Source: an uncultured Pirellulaceae bacterium
GTDB taxonomy: Bacteria > Planctomycetota > Planctomycetia > Pirellulales > Pirellulaceae
DNA: 35,081 nucleotides
Direction: 5' to 3'
NCBI GenBank assembly: GCA_937967505.1
Contig: CALCJM010000172.1
Coordinates: forward strand, 1 to 35,081
Shown: in pieces, positions 17,423-25,031 of the stretch
How the letters are laid out: each line of letters begins with the position of its first letter
How positions within the stretch are numbered: position 1 is the first letter of the stretch
Position numbers and translations under genes: made by a program
Notes under the pieces: model-generated
Seen by the model: the letters and a program-made list of their open reading frames with translations, nothing else
The model's database searches: none
What the model was told of the DNA's origin: nothing

Positions 17423-17706
17423 TGCACAAAAAATATTTGCATGGCCCCGCGACTCATTCCAAGGCTCGAAAAGCATGTGCAACGCGCGCCTCAGGCACCC
17501 TTGCATCGACTTAACGGATCCCCTAGCGGACCAACGGCCGGACATTCAGGCATTCTGACATTTGGCACTGATCCGGGAATAGGCTTCCCACAAACGCGGC
17601 ACAGATTTAGAATGAGCCAACGACGGCGTTCCCGGTTTCTTTTCACATTTTGTTTTGGCAATAACCAACACTGATCCAGCCAAGGCGGATCAATGCGAGC
17701 AACTAT
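17423..17706. other. Intergenic stretch, nothing identified
   Basis: 284 bp between the dNTPase and PIN/TRAM genes. I find no RNA gene, terminator with T-run, or convincing promoter. Short reading frames here are Arg/Pro-rich and look non-coding. Confidence 0.4.
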
Positions 17707-18759
17707 ATGGCACTCTGGATCTTAAGAGCTTGTTTTCTTCTGGTGGCGATCGGACTGGGAGTCTCCTTCATTTCAACATCCACCACCACAGGCGATCTGG
17801 AATCGAGTTCGCGTTGGGTCGTGTGGACGGTATTTGCGATTTTTGTGGTGGGGGCTTTGGTCACAATCGCCGCAGATATTTCAATCAAAAGTAAACGCAT
17901 CGACATGATTTCCAGCGTGTACTTTGGGCTGATCGTTGGCTTTTTCCTGACCTACATCGTCAGCACCGCATTGACACCACTGTTTGGCATGTTTGACCAC
18001 AACGCCATTATCAATGGAGCGTCGCCGGACCAGATTCGTGGCTGGGTGGTGTCTTTCTTGGGTGCTGCGATCTGCTACTCTTGTATCAGCCTGCTGTGGC
18101 AGACAAAGGACGACTTTCGATTTGTGATTCCATACGTGGAATTCAGCAAGGATGTCAAAGGGCTCAAGCCGTATGTCCTGGACACCAGTGTCGTCATCGA
18201 TGGACGCATTGCAGATATCATCAATACCGGGGTGATCGACAACCCTCTGGTGATGCCCCGATTTATTCTGGCCGAACTACAGGCCATCGCTGACAGCGGC
18301 GAGAAAATGCGACGCGCCAAAGGCCGGCGTGGGCTGGATGTGCTGGACAAAATGCGAAACAACGACCAGATCGATCTGAAAGTCTACGATCGGGAATTGC
18401 CGGAGATGCTTGGCCAACCAGTTGACATGAAACTGTTGATGCTGGCCAGACATCTGGAGGGTAAAGTTGTCACGGGCGATTACAATTTGAACAAGGTCGC
18501 CAAACTTCAAAACGTCCCGGTGATCAATCTGAACGAGATCGCCAATTCACTCAAACCCGTTTTCCTGCCGGGTGAACGGATCCGCATCCGCATTGTGAAA
18601 GCCGGCGAAGGTGCCGGTCAGGGCGTCGGGTATCTGGACGACGGCACCATGATTGTCATTGAAGACGGTAAAGGCCAGATCGGCAACGAAGTCGATATCA
18701 CCGTCACCAGCATGCTACAGACCAACGCTGGCCGCATGGTGTTCGGCAAATACGGATAA
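17707..18759 (+). CDS. Membrane PIN/TRAM-domain protein (YacL-like)
   Basis: Probable membrane-bound RNase or RNA-binding protein. Four TM helices (about 5-23, 37-57, 69-90 and 112-131) lead to a PIN domain starting at YVLDTSVVIDGRI (Asp159). Further acidic active-site candidates are Glu190 (ILAE), Asp240 and Asp258 (TGDYN). The TRAM domain fills the C-terminus (about 285-345). The 350-residue length and domain order match the YacL family common in Firmicutes and planctomycetes. All four acidic positions are present, so nuclease activity is plausible. No toxin-antitoxin partner lies next to it, which argues against a VapC-type role. Confidence 0.9.
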   Translation: MALWILRACFLLVAIGLGVSFISTSTTTGDLESSSRWVVWTVFAIFVVGALVTIAADISIKSKRIDMISSVYFGLIVGFFLTYIVSTALTPLFGMFDHNAIINGASPDQIRGWVVSFLGAAICYSCISLLWQTKDDFRFVIPYVEFSKDVKGLKPYVLDTSVVIDGRIADIINTGVIDNPLVMPRFILAELQAIADSGEKMRRAKGRRGLDVLDKMRNNDQIDLKVYDRELPEMLGQPVDMKLLMLARHLEGKVVTGDYNLNKVAKLQNVPVINLNEIANSLKPVFLPGERIRIRIVKAGEGAGQGVGYLDDGTMIVIEDGKGQIGNEVDITVTSMLQTNAGRMVFGKYG

Positions 18760-18957
18760 ACGATACAGAATACCGCCGGCATCCAAAGCCGCCGCATATT
18801 TTTCGCAAACCGAACAACCGATTTTTGGGAAAACAAATTCAAGTGATCTTTTTCCAAATTGGCTCAATTTCTCCGCCGGTCACTGTTTGGGTTGTAGGTT
18901 TATTGTGTAAGCAAGTCGCTGACAAGTTCCTCACCTAAAACGAAACGAGGTTGCAAA

Positions 18958-19011
18958 ATGATAACTTCCTCTTTTGTGGTTCACCCGAAAACGGTTCTCG
19001 ATTTCTGGTAG
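18958..19011 (+). CDS. Possible 17-codon leader ORF
   Basis: ATG at 18958 follows GAGG (18947-18950) at a seven-base gap and reads MITSSFVVHPKTVLDFW before TAG. It has one of the clearer ribosome sites nearby, but a 17-residue ORF can arise by chance. No repeated amino acid suggests attenuation. I rate it as a candidate only. Confidence 0.15.
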   Translation: MITSSFVVHPKTVLDFW

Positions 19012-19316
19012 CCAAAAATTTGAGTAAGGCACTCGGCAGAACACCTCCGGCACCATCCCCCCGCCAACCTTGAGCCTCCCGAACGATCCGGTTAAATCCA
19101 ATCAGGGTCGCAGTGGGACACCCCGAAAAGGTCACGGGCCTGCCCCTTGGGCAACGCCAAAACTAACCTGCCAAATTCGAACGGCCCCGGTCGATTCGAA
19201 GCCGAATGACGCGTGAGTGGCCATCCCGGACAGGACGGAACTTTCGGTGCGACATCGCACTGCAAGGCTGACCGGGTCAAACATGGCTGGATGAAGGATT
19301 GTTGACATCACCTCCC

Positions 19317-19354
19317 ACACCGGCCCTGATGAGAATCAGGGCCGGTGTTTTTTT
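19317..19354 (+). terminator. Strong intrinsic terminator, 14-bp perfect stem
   Basis: ACACCGGCCCTGAT (19317-19330) pairs perfectly with ATCAGGGCCGGTGT (19335-19348) around a GAGA tetraloop, then seven Ts (19348-19354). The T-run is on the plus strand only, so it stops rightward transcription. It shields the promoter that follows from read-through. Confidence 0.93.
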
Positions 19355-19396
19355 GCGTCGGTATCCTTGGAACCGGGCGTTTTCGAGCTCCGCAAA

Positions 19397-19423
19397 CGTA
19401 AATTGCGAGCACGCCAATTTACG
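19397..19423. promoter_or_regulatory. 9-bp inverted repeat, candidate operator
   Basis: CGTAAATTG (19397-19405) and CAATTTACG (19415-19423) are perfect inverted copies with a 9-base gap. The centres are about 18 bp apart, suited to a dimeric regulator. It ends seven bases before the -35 box at 19430, where an activator or repressor would bind. Confidence 0.5.
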
Positions 19424-19429
19424 GCGCAT

Positions 19430-19457
19430 TTTACATGTTGGGGGCGCGAGCTATAAT
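19430..19457 (+). promoter_or_regulatory. Sigma70-like promoter for the toroid-protein gene
   Basis: TTTACA (19430-19435), 16 bases, TATAAT (19452-19457). The predicted start is near 19464, giving a leader of about 30 bases before ATG 19495. Confidence 0.6.
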
Positions 19458-19494
19458 TTCGCAGCAGCTCTCGCCCAACGTTGAAAAGTGATCC

Positions 19495-21066
19495 ATGTCC
19501 ACAAGAAAAAAAGAACTTGCCCAGTCTCTGGAAAAGGCTCCGATTGCTGCGCCAGCTCCAGAGGAGGAGTTTCTGGAGGATGACCAGAGCGAAGGGCGTT
19601 TTCTGCTGTTCAACGTGATGCCCAGTTGGGTATTCAGTTTTATCATGCATGTGGCGTTGATTCTGCTGATGGCATTTCTGGTAATGCCCACCATCGAAGA
19701 CAAATCGGTTGCCTTCGAAGCCAGCGAATCGGTCTCGGAGCGACTGGAGACGATCGATCTCAACCTTGACGCAGATCTGGACATCCAGGAAGACGCGCTG
19801 GACACAGAAGTCACCGAAGACCTCGTTGAGATAGTCGAGGTCACCGCTCCGGAGATGGAGGTCGAGGTCGCGATGGAGGATTTCGCTGATGTTGATCTGG
19901 CCACCGAGATTTTTGAAGGTGCCGAAGACTTTGGAGTCGACGCTGAAATTGGAGCGGTGAGCGAGACCGTCAGCCGGTCATCCGAAGAATCGCGCGAAAG
20001 GTTGATTAAAGAGTACGGGGGGAATTCGGCATCCGAAGAGGCCGTGGCGCTGGCGTTGGAGTGGATTGTCAAACATCAACTGCCCGATGGTGGCTGGAAT
20101 TTTGACCACCGGATCGGCAGGGGGAAATTTCGCGACAGCCCCAATCCGGGAAGTCTTGTGGAGGCTCGCGCTGGTGCCACTGCATTAGCTTTACTACCAC
20201 TACTGGGGCAGGGACACACTCATCTGACAGGAAAATACAAAAAAGAAGTGCGCCGCGGACTGGAGTACCTGATGCAGCGTAAGCAACTCCGCAAGGAAGG
20301 CAGCATATCCTACATGGAACCTGGCGGAACGATGTACTCACACGGGCTGGTGGCGATCGTTTTTGGTGAAGCATACGCCATGTCGCAAGACCCGTTGCTG
20401 GCTCCCTACGCCCAAGGTTCAATCTGGTTTATCGAACAGGCGCAAGATCCGGTCGGCGGAGGCTGGCGCTACAAGTTTCGCCAGGCTGGCGACACATCCG
20501 CCGTGGGCTGGCAAGTGATGGCCATCAAAAGTGCGAAACTTTCCGGAATACAGATCAACAAGCGCACTTACAGTTTAATTAACAAATTCCTGAATGATGT
20601 TTCCGTGGAAAACGGTACGTACTACGGTTACGACACGACTCCCGGTACAGTCAATCGGGGGCGACGCGGCGTGACTGCGATCGGGATTTTGTGTCGAATG
20701 TATATGGGATGGGATAAAGACCATCCGTCACTGAACAAAGCCATCCAATGGTTGAGCAAGTTTGGGCCGGACAAGGGGCCGCGTTCGGACATCTATTACA
20801 ACTATTACGGCACGCAAGTGATGAAACAGTACGGGGGTAAGGAATGGACGAGATGGAACAAAGTCATGCGTGACTCGCTGGTCGAATCGCAGAACAAAAG
20901 CGGCAATACCGCCGGTAGCTGGATTTTTGGAGCGGGCACCCACTCCACCGAGAAAGGTGGACGGTTGTATTGCACCGCGATGGCTTGCATGACACTGGAA
21001 GTCTACTACCGCTATCTGCCGCTGTACGGTCAGGAAGCCACCGAAGACGAGTTCCCACTTGATTAA
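19495..21066 (+). CDS. Membrane-tethered prenyltransferase/squalene-cyclase-type toroid protein
   Basis: A 523-residue protein with a short cytosolic N-terminus, one TM helix (about 43-64), a very acidic stretch (about 70-155, many Glu/Asp/Val) and a C-terminal alpha/alpha-toroid domain (about 165-510). The toroid carries repeats of the QW/prenyltransferase type: LPDGGWNFDH, GGGWRYKF with SAVGWQVMAIKSA, and RGRRGVTAIGILCRMYMGW. No DxDD catalytic motif of squalene-hopene cyclase is evident, so it is probably a binding or structural relative, as many such planctomycete proteins seem to be. It has its own promoter and a candidate operator. Its stop overlaps the start of the amidohydrolase gene, suggesting coupling. 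Fold call is good; ligand and role are unknown. Confidence 0.78.
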   Translation: MSTRKKELAQSLEKAPIAAPAPEEEFLEDDQSEGRFLLFNVMPSWVFSFIMHVALILLMAFLVMPTIEDKSVAFEASESVSERLETIDLNLDADLDIQEDALDTEVTEDLVEIVEVTAPEMEVEVAMEDFADVDLATEIFEGAEDFGVDAEIGAVSETVSRSSEESRERLIKEYGGNSASEEAVALALEWIVKHQLPDGGWNFDHRIGRGKFRDSPNPGSLVEARAGATALALLPLLGQGHTHLTGKYKKEVRRGLEYLMQRKQLRKEGSISYMEPGGTMYSHGLVAIVFGEAYAMSQDPLLAPYAQGSIWFIEQAQDPVGGGWRYKFRQAGDTSAVGWQVMAIKSAKLSGIQINKRTYSLINKFLNDVSVENGTYYGYDTTPGTVNRGRRGVTAIGILCRMYMGWDKDHPSLNKAIQWLSKFGPDKGPRSDIYYNYYGTQVMKQYGGKEWTRWNKVMRDSLVESQNKSGNTAGSWIFGAGTHSTEKGGRLYCTAMACMTLEVYYRYLPLYGQEATEDEFPLD

Positions 21067-22330
21067 CATCACACCGCAAAACGGCTGGCTGATGGCGATA
21101 TTACTGCTGATCACCGGTGTGATTGCCAGGCATGCCAACGCGCAGGAATTGCGCGATACGTCGGACAACTCCAATCCCCCGAACACGCCCAACGCACCGC
21201 CGGCAAACAACGCTACCGGGAGTGTTAAACCGACACTACCGATTCCCTCGATCAGCGCGTTCACCCCAACAACGAAACTCAAGGTCGCCCGCACCTTACT
21301 GACACGATCGAAGTTCCCTTCGATCGATGTTCACTGTCATTTTGGCCGGCGTTTGCGTGGCGATGCCGAGGCACTCAATGCCTTCGTAAAAACGATGGAC
21401 CGTCACAACATCGCGGTTTGCGTCAGCCTCGATGCGGTGCTGGGCAGCGAATCGGATCACCTGCGTTTCCTCGCACCGCACCGGGATCGTTTTGTTTCAT
21501 TTGCCCACATCGATTTTCGCGGTGCAGGCCAGCAGGCCAATCCGGAATCTTGGGCCTGCAACCAAGCGGGTTTTATCCGCAAGACCTGCCTGCAACTGAA
21601 GGCCGCCAAAACTGCCGGTATCTGCGGGCTGAAGTTCTTCAAGCAATTCGGTCTGCATTTGAAAGATTCCAACAGCAATTTGTATGCGATCGATGACCCT
21701 AAATGGGACCCCATCTGGGAGACCTGCGGTCAGTTGGATCTGCCTGTGATTATGCACACCGCCGACCCGTCGGCATTTTTCGATCCCGTCACGACCCAAA
21801 ACGAGCGGTACGAGGAACTGGCCAGGCATCCGGACTGGAGTTTTCATGGTGACGCATTTCCCGGACGCGACGAACTGTTGGAGGCCCGTAATCGGGTCAT
21901 TGAACGCCATCCCGACACGAAATTTATCGGGGCTCACCTGGGCGGAGGAGCCGAGGAGCTCGCGCGCGTGCAGCGGTGGCTGGAACAATACCCCAACCTC
22001 TGGATTGAAATCGCGTCACGCATTGGAGAGCTGGGACGGCAGCCATTTACTGCCCGCAAATTTCTGATCAAGAACCAGGACCGGGTGCTGTTCGGAACCG
22101 ATGGGCCTTGGCCAGAGCTGCGTCTGACGTATTACTGGCGTTTTCTGGAGACACACGACGAGTACTTTCCCTACTCGGAGAAACGCCCCCAGCCGCAGGG
22201 ACTGTGGCACATCTATGGGGTCAACCTCCCAGACAAGGTGCTGGAAAAAATTTACTTCCGCAATGCGTGTGAGTTGATCCCGCGTCTGGACACGGTTTAT
22301 CAGAATGCCAACAACTCCCGCAGCAACTGA
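21059..22330 (+). CDS. Secreted amidohydrolase-2 family protein
   Basis: Probable metal-dependent hydrolase or decarboxylase with a TIM-barrel fold. The TTG at 21059 overlaps the previous stop by eight bases; an ATG at 21092 in the same frame is a possible alternative. Both give an N-terminal hydrophobic segment ending near ARHANAQE, a likely signal peptide, so the enzyme acts outside the cytosol. A Pro/Asn-rich linker follows. Metal ligands are visible: HCH (His92/His94), MHTAD, GAHLGGG and FGTDGPW, which carries the active-site Asp. The substrate cannot be read from the sequence. The 3' end includes a 17-bp tandem duplication that spans the stop codon. Confidence 0.85.
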   Translation: MINITPQNGWLMAILLLITGVIARHANAQELRDTSDNSNPPNTPNAPPANNATGSVKPTLPIPSISAFTPTTKLKVARTLLTRSKFPSIDVHCHFGRRLRGDAEALNAFVKTMDRHNIAVCVSLDAVLGSESDHLRFLAPHRDRFVSFAHIDFRGAGQQANPESWACNQAGFIRKTCLQLKAAKTAGICGLKFFKQFGLHLKDSNSNLYAIDDPKWDPIWETCGQLDLPVIMHTADPSAFFDPVTTQNERYEELARHPDWSFHGDAFPGRDELLEARNRVIERHPDTKFIGAHLGGGAEELARVQRWLEQYPNLWIEIASRIGELGRQPFTARKFLIKNQDRVLFGTDGPWPELRLTYYWRFLETHDEYFPYSEKRPQPQGLWHIYGVNLPDKVLEKIYFRNACELIPRLDTVYQNANNSRSN

Positions 22331-22356
22331 ATTGGTCCGGCAACTGAATTGGTCCG
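22323..22356. repeat. Exact 17-bp tandem duplication over a stop codon
   Basis: GCAACTGAATTGGTCCG is present twice in direct succession (22323-22339, 22340-22356). The first copy contains the TGA stop of the amidohydrolase (22328-22330). It lies between convergent genes. Confidence 0.9.
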
Positions 22357-22366
22357 ATAAGCTCCC

Positions 22367-23425
22367 CTACCAGCGGAACAGGCAGGATCCCCAAGTCAGC
22401 CCACCGCCAAAACCGATCATCATCACATTGTCGCCGGGTGTGATGCGTCCGCTTTCCAGCGCCTCAACAATCCCCAGTGGAATACTGGCCGCCGAAGTGT
22501 TGCCGTAGCGATCGAGGTTTACCAGAATTTTTTCTGGTGGTAGCCCCAGCGATTCCATCGCGGCATCGATGATGCGCGTATTGGCCTGATGCGGGATCAA
22601 AAGATCGATGTCGTCGAGCGTTTTTCCGGCCATCTGAAGCGTCTCGTGGACGATCTCGGGCAGCAATCGCACTGCCCATTTGAAAACGGTTCGGCCGTCC
22701 ATTTTCAAATACTGCAATCGCTGGTCAATCGCATCATGCGAGGGTGGCATCCGTGAACCACAGGCCGGCACGATCAATGCTTGAGCCTGATCACCGTCCG
22801 ACGCAAGGCGGTAAGCCAAAATTCCACTGACGGTTTCCGGATCGGTATTGGAATCTGGCCCCAACAACACCGCTCCTGCTCCGTCACCGAAAAGCGGGAA
22901 AGTTTTTTTGTCATCGGGGTCAATAATCACTGACAGTGCCTCGGCTCCGATAACAAGCGCGTGACGACTACAGCCGGATTTCACAAACTGACTGGCCATC
23001 ACCAACGCGTACATGAACCCCGAGCAGGCTGCATTGACATCGATTGCCGCAGCGCGGTGACAGCCTAAAGCCGCCTGGACCAGACAAGCGGTCGAAGGAC
23101 ACAGGTGATCCGGCGTCATCGTGGCGACGATGATTAAATCAACATCTTCCGGATCAACGCCAGCCTGACTCAGGCATTTCCCGGCCGCCCGAATCGCAAA
23201 ATCGCTAGTGGCTTCGTCGGCTGCGGCATGGTACCGCGATTTGATACCGGTGCGCTGAATAATCCAGTCGCTGTCACAGCCCAGTTTTGCCAAATCGTCA
23301 TTAGCTAGGAATTTGGATCCCAGCGACATGCTGGCGGCGTTGATTTTAATACCCGTTACCGCAGTATTAATTGGCTGAGCCTCAGTTGCCGGAGTTAAGG
23401 AAGGTTTAGAAGCAGAAGACGGCAT
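22367..23425 (-). CDS. fabH: 3-oxoacyl-ACP synthase III (FabH)
   Basis: Condenses acetyl-CoA with malonyl-ACP to start fatty-acid elongation. I chose ATG 23425 (352 residues), since the earlier GTG at 23464 adds a hydrophobic, unrelated N-terminus. The catalytic triad is complete: Cys134 in NAACSGF, His279 in LIPHQANTRI, Asn309 in RYGNTSAAS. GDGAGAVLLG (180-189) and the C-terminal IGFGGGLTWGS are canonical. Length is slightly above the usual 315-335 because of about 20 extra N-terminal residues. The usual neighbours rpmF, plsX and fabD are absent. It converges on the amidohydrolase gene. Confidence 0.93.
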   Translation of the reverse strand: MPSSASKPSLTPATEAQPINTAVTGIKINAASMSLGSKFLANDDLAKLGCDSDWIIQRTGIKSRYHAAADEATSDFAIRAAGKCLSQAGVDPEDVDLIIVATMTPDHLCPSTACLVQAALGCHRAAAIDVNAACSGFMYALVMASQFVKSGCSRHALVIGAEALSVIIDPDDKKTFPLFGDGAGAVLLGPDSNTDPETVSGILAYRLASDGDQAQALIVPACGSRMPPSHDAIDQRLQYLKMDGRTVFKWAVRLLPEIVHETLQMAGKTLDDIDLLIPHQANTRIIDAAMESLGLPPEKILVNLDRYGNTSAASIPLGIVEALESGRITPGDNVMMIGFGGGLTWGSCLFRW

Positions 23426-24055
23426 AGAATCGCAAAACAGGTAGGGAAAGAACGGGAAACCCACTCACTTACCGCAAGCGGTGGGATGACGGCAACCTGC
23501 CTGTGGCTGGTCCGGACTCCTCCTTCAGGATCGGCGATCTGGCGGACGACAGGCCGTTTAAGGAATGGGAAACGGAAGTTTTACCACATCAACGCAATCC
23601 TTCGGACCCCTCCAATTTAACAGCCATAGTGGAATCGAAAACGTCATTGGGTTCGGTTATCGGAAACCGGCCGATGACTTACTAAGCCCCCTAAATGCAG
23701 CCCAAATTAGTAGGTTTTGGGTACTAAGGTCGCGCAGAGAATCGCAAAAACAACCAGTCAAACTTCCCCACTGCTGCCCAAACCGCCCTTCCGTCAAGGT
23801 CCTGCAGCAAACTTTCCAACCTTGTTTCCACCAGTGCGAAAGCGGCTAACCAGTGCAATTCCCGGGGCTTACAGGGAATCCCCGCAAAAGACCATTTTTC
23901 CAATCAATGAAAAGGCGTTCGAATCGTGACGGCGATACTGTTTTTAGGGTGTTATTCGTCCATCAAATCGATAGATTGGTTTTCGCGTTCGTGGAACGAC
24001 GTTCAATATTCATGGAACGAAACAGACTCCCTGGTCTTTGGAAAAGTGAAATCGT
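23426..24055. other. Gene-free divergent region
   Basis: About 630 bp between fabH (-) and the NRDE gene (+). No reading frame on either strand has convincing start sites or composition. The longest piece near 23926 overlaps the NRDE start. I see no RNA-like structure or terminator. It presumably holds both promoters, but no good -35/-10 pair stood out. Confidence 0.45.
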
Positions 24056-24829
24056 ATGAGCCTATTGGCAATCGTCTACCACTTGGTGCCGGAAGCCCCA
24101 ATTTTGGTAGCCTACAACCGTGAAGAGCGATTTGATCGCGTTTGCCCCGCTCCCTCGATTCAACCTGGTAAGCCCCGTGTTTTAGCCAGTGTTGACCAGC
24201 AAACAGGAGGTTCTTATCTAGGAATCAACCAAAACGGCCTTTTCGTTGGCATTGTCAAACGGAAAAAGCCCGGTGGCCCTGTATTCTCGAAATCTCGAGG
24301 CGCGTTGGCAAAAGAAATGTTGAAATGCCGCTCGGCCCGCCAGGCCGTTGATCTGGCGATGGAAGAGCTTCACTCTGGCGATTATGGGGGAGCCAACTTT
24401 ACTGTTGCTGACCCTGAATCAGGGTGGGTAATTCATGGCGGTCGGGATCCCGATGTCAGCCCGCTCGAACAAGGACTCAACGTCATTGGTGATCGTGATT
24501 TCAACGATCACCGCGATGAACGAGCCAAGATGGCTCAGCGTTTGCTGACCTTGCAAACACTTGATTCGCCGGTCAAGTTCCTGGCGATCGCCAGCAAAGT
24601 GCTGGCCCGCCAACCGACCGCCCCCGGCCGCCCCAGTATGGTGGTCCGGGAGAAGGACTACGGCACGGTCAGTTCTACGCTGATTGCGTTGGGTAAAAAA
24701 CCGCGCGACGCCATCTATCAGTACTCCAATGGTGCACCTGACGAAGCCAAATTCGAAGATTTTTCGCCAATGCTGCGTGATATCCTCAGCCGTGGCCTGC
24801 GTGAGGCGCGAGCCAAAGCGAATGCCTGA
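24056..24829 (+). CDS. TANGO2/NRDE-family protein
   Basis: 257-residue protein of the NRDE (transport and Golgi organisation 2-like) family. The name-giving motif is present as YNREER (about 20-25). Ntn-hydrolase-like features follow, including GGSYLGINQNGLF and GANFTVADP (near 120-130). ATG 24056 opens with MSLLAIVY, standard for the family; normally an Ntn-type enzyme begins with a nucleophile after processing, here Ser2 could serve (inference). The family's exact role in bacteria is not settled. It ends shortly before a strong terminator, so it is a single-gene transcript or the end of one. Confidence 0.85.
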   Translation: MSLLAIVYHLVPEAPILVAYNREERFDRVCPAPSIQPGKPRVLASVDQQTGGSYLGINQNGLFVGIVKRKKPGGPVFSKSRGALAKEMLKCRSARQAVDLAMEELHSGDYGGANFTVADPESGWVIHGGRDPDVSPLEQGLNVIGDRDFNDHRDERAKMAQRLLTLQTLDSPVKFLAIASKVLARQPTAPGRPSMVVREKDYGTVSSTLIALGKKPRDAIYQYSNGAPDEAKFEDFSPMLRDILSRGLREARAKANA

Positions 24830-24862
24830 TCAAGAGGTTACATCTGAATTGAAATCCCCTGA

Positions 24863-24894
24863 AGACAGTCACCTTTGCGTGGCTGTCTTTTTTT
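24863..24894 (+). terminator. Intrinsic terminator after the NRDE gene
   Basis: AGACAGTCAC (24863-24872) pairs with GTGGCTGTCT (24879-24888), ten pairs with one T-G wobble, loop of six, then seven Ts (24888-24894). Confidence 0.9.
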
Positions 24895-25031
24895 GGTTTG
24901 GCGACATTTGGCAACTGCGCCCTCGGCCGCAGCATGCAAACGACGATCGGTAAATTAAAAAACAGTAGGTCGCAGACGGCAAACGACAAATTACAACCCG
25001 CAAAACCTGACATTCCCCCGATAGCCTATCC

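Larger units (their letters stand above)
18760..19494 (+). other. Long gene-free region with terminator, operator and promoter
   Basis: 735 bp between the PIN/TRAM gene and the toroid-protein gene. No long reading frame looks real. It holds a possible 17-codon leader ORF (18958-19011), a strong intrinsic terminator (19317-19354), a 9-bp inverted repeat (19397-19423) and a promoter (19430-19457). The terminator lies 560 bp past the last gene, so a separate small transcript or a long 3' untranslated region is implied. I could not match the stretch to tmRNA, RNase P, SRP or 6S RNA. Confidence 0.5.

Noticed and set aside
17707..18759. VapC-type toxin
   Set aside because: The PIN domain is fused to four TMs and a TRAM domain, and there is no antitoxin gene; the YacL-like family explains it better.
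19180..19215. T-loop-like GATTCGAAGC that could hint at a tRNA
   Set aside because: The flanking bases do not form a five-pair T stem on either strand, and no acceptor or anticodon arm is found around it.
19132..19320. Minus-strand ORFs (also 18935-19135) in the long leader region
   Set aside because: Two short overlapping frames with low-similarity composition and no ribosome sites; the plus-strand terminator argues for rightward transcription here.
23926..24123. Plus-strand ORF starting before the NRDE gene with a lipoprotein-like start
   Set aside because: It overlaps the confirmed NRDE start in another frame, and its second half is simply the shadow of that gene.
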